64,000 nucleotides of DNA from Actinomadura rupiterrae (GTDB taxonomy: Bacteria > Actinomycetota > Actinomycetes > Streptosporangiales > Streptosporangiaceae). The position numbers and the translations under genes are program-made. The stretch is from contig NZ_JAMZEA010000002.1 in assembly GCF_024172125.1 (NCBI RefSeq), positions 558,001 through 622,000 on the forward strand, given 5' to 3'. Shown piece after piece: positions 42,451-51,585 of this stretch. Each line of letters opens with the position of its first letter. Position 1 is the first letter of the stretch. The notes beneath the pieces are model-generated. The model was given only the letters and a program-made list of their open reading frames with translations, was not told the DNA's origin and did no database searches.

Positions 42451-42758
42451 AGCGACTTCCGCGCCGTCGCCAGGCCGATTGCCGCCAGCACTTCGCGCGG
42501 CCCCTCAGCGTCATGCACCGCCCACTCGCCGCCCAGTGTGCTCGCCAACACCACCACCGACGCCGTCACCACGGGCAGGTCAACCGGCGACACGTCCGCA
42601 AGCAAGTCGTTCAGGATCGCATGGTCGCCGCCACCAGGCCGGGACGCCTCCACCACGAGTGCGACCGCGGTCCCCATCGCAGGCACACCGGCCGGGGCAT
42701 GGGGCGTCGGCGCGGCGGGACGTCCCCGCAGGGCAGCCCACGCCGCACGCCACCTCAC
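42447..42758 (-). CDS. Small element protein, unknown
   Basis: A 103-residue protein, Ala/Val-rich, with DHAILNDLLADVSPVDLPVV and a moderately hydrophobic TASVVVLASTLGG. The GTG start lies in GTGA overlapping the upstream stop. No family recognised. Confidence 0.55.
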   Translation of the reverse strand: MRWRAAWAALRGRPAAPTPHAPAGVPAMGTAVALVVEASRPGGGDHAILNDLLADVSPVDLPVVTASVVVLASTLGGEWAVHDAEGPREVLAAIGLATARKSL

Positions 42759-43270
42759 GCCGCACCCGAGATCTCGACGAGCTTGGCGCGGATCCGCGAC
42801 GACGCAACCGCCCGCTCGGCCTCCGGCAACGGCTCGACCGCGTAGTCGATCAGCGCGATCAGCGCGGCGACCTTCGCCTCCTCGATGGCGGCGAGCCGCT
42901 CGTCGATGTTCAGGCGCGCGATCGAAGTGAGGATCTTCTCGCACCTGTCCATCGCCCGTTCGAACAGGGCGATCTCGGCGCGGAGCTGCTCACCGCCGTC
43001 CGTCGAGTACCGGATCGAGGTGAGTTCGTTGACGCGTTCGGCCATCGCGTCCTTCCACGCTTTGGCCTCACCCCCCAGGGCCTTGAGTTCCTCAAGGGCG
43101 TTCTCGACGGGCGGCGCATCGAGGCGGGCAAGGGCCTGCTCCGCCTGATAGGCCAGCTTCACCCCCGCGGTCTTTCTCCCGAGGTGCATTCGGCATTTGT
43201 CCGAGCCGTTCACCGCCGGCCCCTCGCAGGGCTCGCCGTTCTTCTTCCTGCCTGCACAGTTCCGTCGCAT
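42755..43270 (-). CDS. Zinc-motif protein resembling phage terminase small-subunit partners
   Basis: A 171-residue protein. It opens with a Cys3-His motif, CAGRKKNGEPCEGPAVNGSD followed by KCRMHLG. This CxxxxxxGxPCxxPxxxGxxxCxxH pattern is common in small proteins encoded beside or as phage terminase small subunits. The rest is long helices with ERVNELTSIRYSTDGGEQLRA and CEKILTSIARLNIDERLAAI. It likely binds DNA. ATG chosen for GAGG upstream; a GTG 12 bp earlier is possible. Its presence in a conjugative element is unusual. Confidence 0.65.
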   Translation of the reverse strand: MRRNCAGRKKNGEPCEGPAVNGSDKCRMHLGRKTAGVKLAYQAEQALARLDAPPVENALEELKALGGEAKAWKDAMAERVNELTSIRYSTDGGEQLRAEIALFERAMDRCEKILTSIARLNIDERLAAIEEAKVAALIALIDYAVEPLPEAERAVASSRIRAKLVEISGAA

Positions 43271-43303
43271 GGGGTTCCTCACCTTCGGTTGATTGCATGG
43301 GGG

Positions 43304-44080
43304 TCAGTTCTCGGTGTCGACGACCGGGCCGCGGCACGCCTGTGCGGCGGCCTGGGCGGGGGTTGTGGACGGCGCGAACATTTCATGTGCCGCCTCGTGT
43401 GGCTGCTCCAGCGTCCACTTGTCGGTCAGGGCCGTGACCGGGAGCAGCTCGCCGGGGGCCGCATCGTCGAACGGTGAACGCACCATCGGGACACCGTCCG
43501 CGCTGAGCGACTCCACCGGCAGCGTGACGGTCAGATCGTCGCCTTCGACGGTCCGCAGCGTCGTAATCGCCATCACTCCTGTTGATGATCCGCCGATTCG
43601 ATCGGCTAGGCCGCTGGCGACCATCGCATGCCGGAACACCTGCGACATGTTTTTGCTGAACTCCGGCGCCCAGGGGGAATGGGTGGCGAAGACCCGCATG
43701 ACCCAGGCGTCGTCGGCCAGCGGAATGACGGTCCCGGAGGCGCCGACGAACCGCAGGAGTTCGGGATCGTCCGGGGGCTGCTCGGCGTACTCGTCCTCGA
43801 ACACCGCCAGCAGCTCCCGGTAGGACAGGCCGGTCGGCTCGACCAGATCGGGGAGGCGGATCCAGTAGGTGTTGTCGGTGGTGCGGTACATCGGGCGTAC
43901 TCGGCCGAACCCCCAAAGGTCGATGTCGCCGGCGGCAAGGTACAGGCCGCGTTCCTCTGCGAAGTCGATGATGGCGTCGAGGACGGCGAGGGGCTCGTTG
44001 TCGTCGTCGTTGTGCCACAGCTGCGCGGCGGCGTCGCGCATGGCGGCGATGTGCTCGGCGTGGTCGGTGGTGGTGGTCAT
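43304..44080 (-). CDS. Element protein, unknown
   Basis: A 258-residue acidic protein with alpha/beta character. Landmarks are LDAIIDFAEERGLYLAAGDI, TYWIRLPDLVEPTGLSYREL and ASGTVIPLADDAWVMRVF. No catalytic motif recognised. ATG has CGGAGGATCCC upstream. Part of the xis-to-phage-module operon. Confidence 0.6.
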   Translation of the reverse strand: MTTTTDHAEHIAAMRDAAAQLWHNDDDNEPLAVLDAIIDFAEERGLYLAAGDIDLWGFGRVRPMYRTTDNTYWIRLPDLVEPTGLSYRELLAVFEDEYAEQPPDDPELLRFVGASGTVIPLADDAWVMRVFATHSPWAPEFSKNMSQVFRHAMVASGLADRIGGSSTGVMAITTLRTVEGDDLTVTLPVESLSADGVPMVRSPFDDAAPGELLPVTALTDKWTLEQPHEAAHEMFAPSTTPAQAAAQACRGPVVDTEN

Positions 44081-44138
44081 GGGATCCTCCGGTTGGGGCC
44101 GGGCCCGGTACCAGCGGGCCCGGCCTTGGTGGTGGTCG

Positions 44139-44483
44139 TCAACGGGTGCCGGTGGGCAGGACGCCGTAGTCGCGGTGCAGGCCCCGCAGGACGCCGACCA
44201 TGTCCGGCGAGCCGTAGCGGGCGCGGAGTTCGGAGGAGCGGCGGCGGGCGCCCTTCTGCCACTCGGCCGGCAGGTTCAGCGACACGACGGTCCCGTCGTC
44301 GGTGCGGGTGTCGGCGTACTGCTCCCAGCGCTCGGCGAACTCCTCGATCGACGGGGCGATGAGCAGGGCCATGGCGCGCAGGCCGATGACCATCTCGCCG
44401 TGCATCTCGTTGCCGGGGTCATCGAGCAGGGCGACGTGAGGGAACAGGTCTTCGGCTCCGGGGACGGGTTTACGGGTGGACAT
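44139..44483 (-). CDS. Small element protein, unknown
   Basis: A 114-residue protein. It has a hydrophobic helix (GEMVIGLRAMALLIAPSIEE) and a basic C-terminal half (WQKGARRRSSELRARYGSPD). Its start lies within the 3' end of the J-domain-like gene (14-bp overlap), so they are coupled. Function unknown. Confidence 0.6.
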   Translation of the reverse strand: MSTRKPVPGAEDLFPHVALLDDPGNEMHGEMVIGLRAMALLIAPSIEEFAERWEQYADTRTDDGTVVSLNLPAEWQKGARRRSSELRARYGSPDMVGVLRGLHRDYGVLPTGTR

Positions 44484-45096
44484 GGGTGTCCTTCCTGTTG
44501 TTGATCCGGTTGAGGGCTGTCTCGTAGCGGGTGCGGGCGGCGATGAACGCCTCGTTGGTGCCGCCTCGGTCGGGGTGGGCGTTGGCCATCTCGTCGCGGA
44601 GGCGCTTCACCTCGGCAGTGGCGTCGATCGGCTGGCCGAGCTGGGGCGGCTCGGCGTACACCGTGGCGTCCGGTTCCCACCAGCCGCGGCTAGAAGGCCG
44701 CACCTCCCCATCCCGCTCCAGCGGCCCGCGGGGCACATAGCCGATGACCGGGCGGCGGGAATGCCCGACGACCTCACGGACGTAGTAGATGCGCTTGGCC
44801 GTGACCTTCGTGACCGGGAACCGCACCACGCGCGGCGGCAGGAGGTAGCCCTCCCCGTCCTCGCCGCGGTTGCTGTCGACGCCGTAGACGTACTTCCTGC
44901 TGGCCGCGTCGGCTTCGGTGGGTTGAAGTCGAGCGAGCTTGTTCTTGTGTCGTGCGGCGAGGCCGTGACGTCGTCGCTCGGCGAGTTCGGCGAGGCGCTC
45001 ATGGCGCCGGTCGCGGGTCTGCTGGGCTCGGGTGATGCGTTCAGCGAGACGCTCCTCAACGGCCGTTCGCATATCGGCCTCGATTTCGTCGCTCAT
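44470..45096 (-). CDS. J-domain-like protein
   Basis: A 208-residue protein. The N-terminal 60 residues are a very basic helix or coiled coil (ERITRAQQTRDRRHERLAEL). The middle is beta-rich (VRFPVTKVTAKRIYYVREVV). The C-terminus has a J-domain-like tail: LRDEMANAHPDRGGTNEAFI with the HPD tripeptide and a following helix. J proteins recruit Hsp70 (DnaK); plasmid replicons sometimes need this for initiator activation. It directly follows the primase-helicase (ATGA overlap), which fits a replication role. Inferred. Confidence 0.7.
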   Translation of the reverse strand: MSDEIEADMRTAVEERLAERITRAQQTRDRRHERLAELAERRRHGLAARHKNKLARLQPTEADAASRKYVYGVDSNRGEDGEGYLLPPRVVRFPVTKVTAKRIYYVREVVGHSRRPVIGYVPRGPLERDGEVRPSSRGWWEPDATVYAEPPQLGQPIDATAEVKRLRDEMANAHPDRGGTNEAFIAARTRYETALNRINNRKDTHVHP

Positions 45097-47210
45097 GCGG
45101 CGTCACCGCAATTGGCTGCATGGGCGTGGGAGTTTTGCGACCATCCACATCCGCTACAGGTCTGCGCCCCACCTAGCTCACCCTGCGTAGCGGCGCCCTT
45201 GGGGTGGTCATCGGAGGCGACTCCAGTCGGCTCACGCACACGCCCCTGAGCCGACTGAGAGTCATCGACGGTGTTTCCGCTGGTAGTTCCAGTTGGCTCA
45301 GTCAGCTCACCTCCAGTCAGCTCACCGCCACGTGAGCCGACTGGGATGTCACCATCGGTGACGAACTCCGGGTGTATCCAAAACGACGTTTTGGGAAATC
45401 CCAAGCTCTTGTGGGCTACCTTCGCCTTCGCCTTAGCACGCTTTACCGTGGCCTCGGAGAAGCCCTCCTTCTTGGCCTGCTTCATCACCTCTGAGCGCGC
45501 CACTTCTCCACGTTTCTCAAGGAGGAATTCCTTGAGCCACTCGGTCGCTTCCTCGACTTCGCTGCGTTCCTCCGCCGAGGTGTGCTCCCGGTTGAGGACG
45601 TCGTTGATGCTCTGGTCGGTCTCGCCCAGCAGCACGAACCGGCCCACGTCGGAAGGACCCTCGGAGGTCTGGACGCTGTACGGCTCAACGCGGTACCGCA
45701 GGCTCGGCAGGTTACGAGCCGCGATGTTGGTCTTGATCAGCGAGAGGATGCACGATCCGTCCTCAGACTCCCGATCCTCCGCGAACCCGATTGCGGAACG
45801 AACGACCTGCCCGAACTCCGACGATCCCGAGATCATGTGGAGCGGGTTGGAGTCGCTGGACTTGCGGAAGTGCGCTACCCCGACGATCGCGATACCGAGT
45901 TCCTGCGCGAGGCGCGCGAGCGGTTCGAGGTTCCGGCGGACGACACCCTGTTCGGTGAGCTTGGCGCCCCCGAACGTCGAGAGCAGCGCATCGAGGACGA
46001 CCAGCCGAGCACCTGTCGTCACGATCTCCTCGCGCAAGGTCTCGAGGTCGACGGCCAGGGTGACGACGTCTTCGTGTTCGGGACTCGTCTCAACGTAGAG
46101 CCGGTACACCATGTCGGGGTCGGCATCGGCCGCGTCGAACCGCGGAGCCAGGGTGTACTCCCATGAGTCCTCAGTGCCGAGGTACAGGACGGGAGCCGGT
46201 GAGCCCTTCAGCTCTCCGTCCAGCTGGCCGCGCGAGACCTGAGCGGCAAGCCACACCGCGCCCTGCGACTTTCCGATGCCCGCATGACCGACCCAGAGCG
46301 TCAGCTCGCCGAGCGGAAGGCGCTGATCCCAGAGGTATTTGCGGCGGCGGCGCTTGATCTGCCGGAGCGGCTGCGACTTCACCCGCCGCGTCGGCGTCGG
46401 CTCCTCCGCCACACCGTCCGCCTGCTTGGCATCGCGTGCGACCTCGCCGGATGCGTTCAGGGGCCGCAGCTCGTCCAAGGCGTGGCCGGCGTTGAGGTGG
46501 TCGGAGATATCGGCCTTGGGGTGGTCGACCGCTGGCCGCATGACGACCAGGCTCTTGGTGACGGGCCCCAGCAGCTCCGCCGTGCGCTCCGCGTGTTTGA
46601 CGCCGGCGTCGTCGTTGTCGGCAACGATCACCACGTCGGCGCCGCGGAACCATTCAGCGAACGGCTGAGGCCACGGACTGCCTGTCCCACCACTGTTACA
46701 GGTGGCGACCTCGCCCATGCGGACGAGGCGGTCGACGTCCTTCTCGCCCTCCACCACCCACACGCGTCGCCCGGCCTGGACGGCGGCAAGGAGGTCAGGC
46801 AGGCGGTACAGCACGCGTCGGATGCCCTGGATCCCACGCGTGCCGTCCGGCCGGTACTGCGCGAAGGACTTGGACTTGCCTTCCCAGCCCGGTTCCCAGC
46901 GCTTGACCTTGTACAACAGGACGCCGGACTCATCGTGGTACGGGTACTCGGCGACAGCGGCGGGACGCTGCTTCGTCTCCTCGCGTGGGGCGCAAAGATC
47001 GGCCATGGTGAGACCGACCGCGGCGACGATGTCCTCGGCCGGGCATTGTTGGGATTGGCATTTCAAGAGGATCGGTTGGTCGCGTCCAGGCTCGATGCTC
47101 AAGGACGGGTCGTGATCTTCATGCGCTGGACACAGCGCCGTGTAGCCCTTGCCGACTCGCCGGACCTGTTCCAGGAGTGGAAGCAGCTTGTCGTGTAGGG
47201 GGTCGCTCAT
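45093..47210 (-). CDS. Primase-helicase (CHC2-like zinc, Toprim, RecA/AAA_25 helicase)
   Basis: A 705-residue replication protein. A zinc finger (C27, H30, C51, C56) is followed by a Toprim domain with the acidic EGEKD (154-158) and DNDDAG (198-203). A RecA-type ATPase has Walker A GHAGIGKS (308-315) and Walker B RLVVLDAL (402-409). The tail is charged, with a short helical region. Such fusions prime and unwind DNA in phages and satellites. It probably drives replication of the excised element, in place of the RepSA-type initiators usual in this class. ATG chosen for its overlap (TGATG) with the upstream gene; longer frames add only shadow residues. Confidence 0.88.
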   Translation of the reverse strand: MSDPLHDKLLPLLEQVRRVGKGYTALCPAHEDHDPSLSIEPGRDQPILLKCQSQQCPAEDIVAAVGLTMADLCAPREETKQRPAAVAEYPYHDESGVLLYKVKRWEPGWEGKSKSFAQYRPDGTRGIQGIRRVLYRLPDLLAAVQAGRRVWVVEGEKDVDRLVRMGEVATCNSGGTGSPWPQPFAEWFRGADVVIVADNDDAGVKHAERTAELLGPVTKSLVVMRPAVDHPKADISDHLNAGHALDELRPLNASGEVARDAKQADGVAEEPTPTRRVKSQPLRQIKRRRRKYLWDQRLPLGELTLWVGHAGIGKSQGAVWLAAQVSRGQLDGELKGSPAPVLYLGTEDSWEYTLAPRFDAADADPDMVYRLYVETSPEHEDVVTLAVDLETLREEIVTTGARLVVLDALLSTFGGAKLTEQGVVRRNLEPLARLAQELGIAIVGVAHFRKSSDSNPLHMISGSSEFGQVVRSAIGFAEDRESEDGSCILSLIKTNIAARNLPSLRYRVEPYSVQTSEGPSDVGRFVLLGETDQSINDVLNREHTSAEERSEVEEATEWLKEFLLEKRGEVARSEVMKQAKKEGFSEATVKRAKAKAKVAHKSLGFPKTSFWIHPEFVTDGDIPVGSRGGELTGGELTEPTGTTSGNTVDDSQSAQGRVREPTGVASDDHPKGAATQGELGGAQTCSGCGWSQNSHAHAANCGDAA

Positions 47211-47452
47211 CAACGCGCCGCCGAGCCATACGTGCGCGCCGGGATGACCCAGACCAGGCGTCCGCATCCTGCTCGCCGTACTCCTTGCGCGGCGCCTTGG
47301 TCGCGGGCGCGGCCGAAGTGCCCAGCTCCGCAATGCGGGCAGCGGAAGGCAATCCACCACATCGTCCGACGTCCAGCGGGGGCGTAGACGGAGGCGTGCG
47401 CAGCCGGGAGGCGCTTAGTGCCCTCGCGGGTGTCCGGCGGCTCGGTTACCAT
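47210..47452 (-). CDS. Small zinc-ribbon protein
   Basis: An 80-residue protein. CPHCGAGHFGRARDQ followed by RRAGCGR gives three Cys of a degenerate zinc ribbon. The first 30 residues are polar. It sits between xis and the primase-helicase and overlaps the latter by one base (TGATG). Probably a replication accessory or regulator; unproven. Confidence 0.6.
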   Translation of the reverse strand: MVTEPPDTREGTKRLPAAHASVYAPAGRRTMWWIAFRCPHCGAGHFGRARDQGAAQGVRRAGCGRLVWVIPARTYGSAAR

Positions 47453-47572
47453 CGAATCGTCCTTTGGCGTTGGGACTGGTAGGTCGCTGTGGCGGCGACC
47501 AGAGCGTTTGAGCGGCTCGTGGGGCGGTGACCTGCGGGCCGTTCTGCTGTATGCGCTGGAGGACGCGCATCA

Positions 47573-47857
47573 TCAAGCCGCGTCGTTGTCGGTGATGTAG
47601 TTCGCGTCTTCCCAGGCGATTACGTCCGCGAGCCTGTACCGGACGTGGCGGCCGAGCTTCATGCGCCGTGGGCCGCCACCCCTGCTGTTCCAGCGGTAGA
47701 CGGTCTCCAGCGGAACACCGACCCGCTCGGCTAGGGCTTCCGGGGTGAGGTGCTGTTCCGCGGAAGGCGAGTGCTTCTTCGGCCTGGCCGATCGCTGCGG
47801 ACGCTCGACGGACAGCGCATCGGCCGTCAGTGGCCCAACAGAACTATTCTTGCGCAT
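47573..47857 (-). CDS. xis: Excisionase
   Basis: A 94-residue protein. The C-terminal MerR-like winged helix (HTH_17) reads LTPEALAERVGVPLETVYRW, then RRMKLGRHVRYRLADVIAWE, the classic excisionase pattern. It should bend attachment-site DNA and turn the integrase toward excision. ATG chosen for CAGGAG upstream. It is divergent from the XRE/integrase unit and heads the leftward replication operon, so induction would link excision and replication. Confidence 0.88.
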   Translation of the reverse strand: MRKNSSVGPLTADALSVERPQRSARPKKHSPSAEQHLTPEALAERVGVPLETVYRWNSRGGGPRRMKLGRHVRYRLADVIAWEDANYITDNDAA

Positions 47858-47870
47858 CGTGCGCTCCTGA

Positions 47871-47962
47871 TTATCCGTATGACAAATGGATGATCGGGGC
47901 ACAGTCTGGCATGGCCTGGCGTCGCTGTGCAAGCGGATGCTACGTTTATCCGCGTGACAAAT
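47871..47962. promoter_or_regulatory. Divergent xis/XRE control region with 17-bp direct repeats
   Basis: ttatccgtatgacaaat (47871-47887) and ttatccgcgtgacaaat (47946-47962) match at 15 of 17 bases, 75 bp apart. One lies just upstream of xis; the other covers the GTG start of the XRE gene. They are likely binding sites for the XRE protein. Confidence 0.65.
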
Positions 47963-48600
47963 TCGAAGAGGGCCAGCGACCTGATCGGCGACCGGATCAA
48001 GGAACTTCGGAAGCTGCGCGACCTGACCCGTGACGAACTCGCGGCGAGGTGTGCTGAGCTGGGGGCGGGCCTCTCGGCCGCCATGCTGGTCAACATCGAA
48101 TCCGGCAGGCCGGACGAAGAGGGGAAGCGCCGGCGAGATGTAAGCGTCGACGAACTACTCATCCTCGCCGTTGCCCTGGACGTCCCTCCCGCGCTGCTGC
48201 TCCTCCCGCCCGATCAGGCCGGCGAGGAGCGGACATGGCTGGAGATCACTCCGAAGATGAAGACGTCCGCATGGGGGTTGGCGACCTGGCTGTCCGGCGA
48301 AAGCGACCAAATGATCCCAAAAGTGGATGAAGCTGGCGTAGTCAGTGCAGAACGTCGGCGTATGTGGCGGCAGGCCGCACACCCGCTCCGCCTGTACCGG
48401 ATCTGGATGGAGCGTTTTGAAGCGGTGGCCAAGGGCGAGAACGAGGCGGCCTTGCTGGCGCTCGCCGATGTCCTGGAAGTGATGATTTCGATGGGCATCA
48501 CCCCTCCGCCTACTCCTGACGACTGGGTTGCAGTCATGCGGGAAAAGGGCTGGCTCAAGCACCCCGACGAAGTGCCCATCCAGCCCAAGTGGAGCGACTG

Positions 48601-48601
<1 letters not shown>
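47954..48601 (+). CDS. XRE-family regulator coupled to the integrase
   Basis: A 215-residue protein. The N-terminal HTH reads IGDRIKELRKLRDLTRDELA, then ARCAELGAGLSAAMLVNIES. The C-terminal part is helical and unrecognised. The GTG start lies inside a direct repeat and has no ribosome-binding site, so the message is probably leaderless and autorepressed. The stop overlaps the integrase start (TGATG). It probably holds the element in the integrated state by repressing xis. Confidence 0.83.
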
Positions 48602-49944
<1,343 letters not shown>

Positions 49945-49989
49945 TGATCGCCAATCGGACGTTTCCCCTGGTAGACGAAGCATGTGGCC

Positions 49990-51441
49990 TTATGTCTCAA
50001 TCAAGCAGGCCTTCTCGCGGGTGTAGGCGAGGACGGAGTCGTGCCCGTAGCCGCTGTCCTTGACGCCTTCCAGCGGGAACATGACCTTGCGGAAGGTGTT
50101 GACCCAGACGGTTCCGGTTTCGAGGCGGCGGAACATGCGCTGCGCGGTGCCGAGGTCGCGCGTCCAGACGCCGGCGGCGAGGCCGTAGGACGAGTCGTTC
50201 GCGATGGCCACGGCCTCGTCCTCGGTGTCGAAGGGGAGGACGACGGCGACCGGGCCGAAGATCTCCTCCTGGCAGATGCGCAGGCCGTTGTCCTCGGTCG
50301 CGAACAGCGTGGGCTCGACCCAGTAGCCGTTCGCGAGCCGCTCGTCGCCGACGGCCTCGGCGCCGGAGCGGCCGCCGAAGACCAGCTCAGCGCCCTCTTT
50401 CTGCCCGATCTCCAGGTAGGACGTGACGCGCTCGAACTGCTCGCGCGACACGATCGGCCCCATGGACGTCCCGGCCGACATCGGGTCGCCGAGCCTGATC
50501 GTCGCGGCGATCTCCTTCATCCGCCGCAGCATCTCGTCGTGGACCGGGCGCTGGACGAGGATGCGCGAGCCGCCGTAGCAGATCTGGCCCGCGTTGGCGG
50601 TGAAGATCGCCTGGGTGGTGACGCCGGCGGCGGCCTTGTCCAGGTCGGCGTCCGCGAACACGATGTTGGGCGACTTGCCGCCGAGTTCGAGCGCGAGCGG
50701 CTTCAGCGCGTCGGCCGACGCCTTGGTGATGAGCCGCGCGGTCCCGACCGAGCCGGTGAGGCTGATCTTGTTGACGCCGCGGTGCCGGACGAGCGGGTCG
50801 CCGACCTCCTCGCCCAGCCCGGACACCACGTTCAGCACGCCGGCGGGCAGGACGTCCTTGAGTAGCTCGGCCAGCCGCAGCGACGACACCGTGGCCTGCT
50901 CGGCGGGCTTGATGATCACCGTGTTCCCGGCCGCGAGCGCGAACGCCGCCTTCGCGGAGAACGTCGAGATGGGGGAGTTCCACGGGATGATCCCGAGCGT
51001 CACCCCGTACGGTTCGCGGCGGGTCAGGCCTAGGCTTCCGGGGCCGAAGTCGACCGAGCGCCCCTCCACGGCGGCGGCGCACTCGGCGGCGGCGTTCGTC
51101 CACAGGTACGTCATGCCGGGGAGGTCGCGCTTGGCCGTCTCGTTGATCGTCCGGCCGTTGTCCCGCGTCTCCAGCTCGGCCAGCTCCTGGGCGTGCTTGG
51201 CGAACACCCCGGCGACCTTGCGCAGGTAGTGGGCGCGTCCGGCGGCGGGCATCCCGGACCATTTCGGGAACGCGGCGCGCGCGGCGGCCACCGCGGCGTC
51301 CGCGTCCTCCGGACCGCTCCGGGGGATCCGGGCCCAGACCTCCCCGGTCGCCGGATCCACGCTGTCGAGCGTCCCGCCGCCCGCCGCCGCCCGCAGCTCC
51401 CCGCCGACCAGGTTCTGGTACTCCCGCAAACCGTCCACCAT
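49990..51441 (-). CDS. Aldehyde dehydrogenase; integration target with element-supplied 3' end
   Basis: A 483-residue NAD-dependent aldehyde dehydrogenase. The catalytic Cys lies in FTANAGQICYGG and the general base Glu in LALELGGKSPN; the NAD motif is IPWNSPISTFSAKAAFALAAGN by its ends. The last codons (REKACLIET and the TAA stop) come from the element. They encode the same residues as the displaced chromosomal copy at attL but use AT-richer codons (TTG, ATT, ACA). The enzyme is therefore intact, while its original downstream sequence and any terminator are now 17.7 kb away. A 14-bp palindrome upstream suggests TetR control. Confidence 0.93.
   Translation of the reverse strand: MVDGLREYQNLVGGELRAAAGGGTLDSVDPATGEVWARIPRSGPEDADAAVAAARAAFPKWSGMPAAGRAHYLRKVAGVFAKHAQELAELETRDNGRTINETAKRDLPGMTYLWTNAAAECAAAVEGRSVDFGPGSLGLTRREPYGVTLGIIPWNSPISTFSAKAAFALAAGNTVIIKPAEQATVSSLRLAELLKDVLPAGVLNVVSGLGEEVGDPLVRHRGVNKISLTGSVGTARLITKASADALKPLALELGGKSPNIVFADADLDKAAAGVTTQAIFTANAGQICYGGSRILVQRPVHDEMLRRMKEIAATIRLGDPMSAGTSMGPIVSREQFERVTSYLEIGQKEGAELVFGGRSGAEAVGDERLANGYWVEPTLFATEDNGLRICQEEIFGPVAVVLPFDTEDEAVAIANDSSYGLAAGVWTRDLGTAQRMFRRLETGTVWVNTFRKVMFPLEGVKDSGYGHDSVLAYTREKACLIET
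49994..50020. other. attR: right attachment site
   Basis: Carries the 16-bp core gcaggccttctcgcgg shared with attL plus eight of eleven flanking bases. It lies wholly within the 3' coding end of the aldehyde dehydrogenase gene, 50 bp after the integrase gene. Confidence 0.9.
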
Positions 51442-51470
51442 GCGCCGTCCCTCCAGATTCGCTCAGCAAA

Positions 51471-51484
51471 CAAGCGTACGCTTG
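51471..51484. promoter_or_regulatory. Palindromic operator upstream of the aldehyde dehydrogenase
   Basis: caagcgtacgcttg is a perfect 14-bp palindrome 29 bp ahead of the start codon. Its form is that of TetR-type operators. The cognate regulator is not adjacent. Confidence 0.6.
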
Positions 51485-51507
51485 GGCGACCCCCGGAGGA
51501 AACCCCA

Positions 51508-51532
51508 CCCCGCCCCGGAGGCCGGGGCGGGG
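51508..51532 (-). terminator. Hairpin terminator after the helicase gene
   Basis: Eleven-bp arms ccccgccccgg / ccggggcgggg with a 3-nt loop lie 54 bp beyond the helicase stop. A run of four GGGG blocks separated by single C (51545-51563) lies between them. Confidence 0.65.
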
Positions 51533-51585
51533 CGTGGCGTGTGCGGGGCGGGGCGGGGCGGGGCGTGCGCGGGGCGGTCGGCGGG

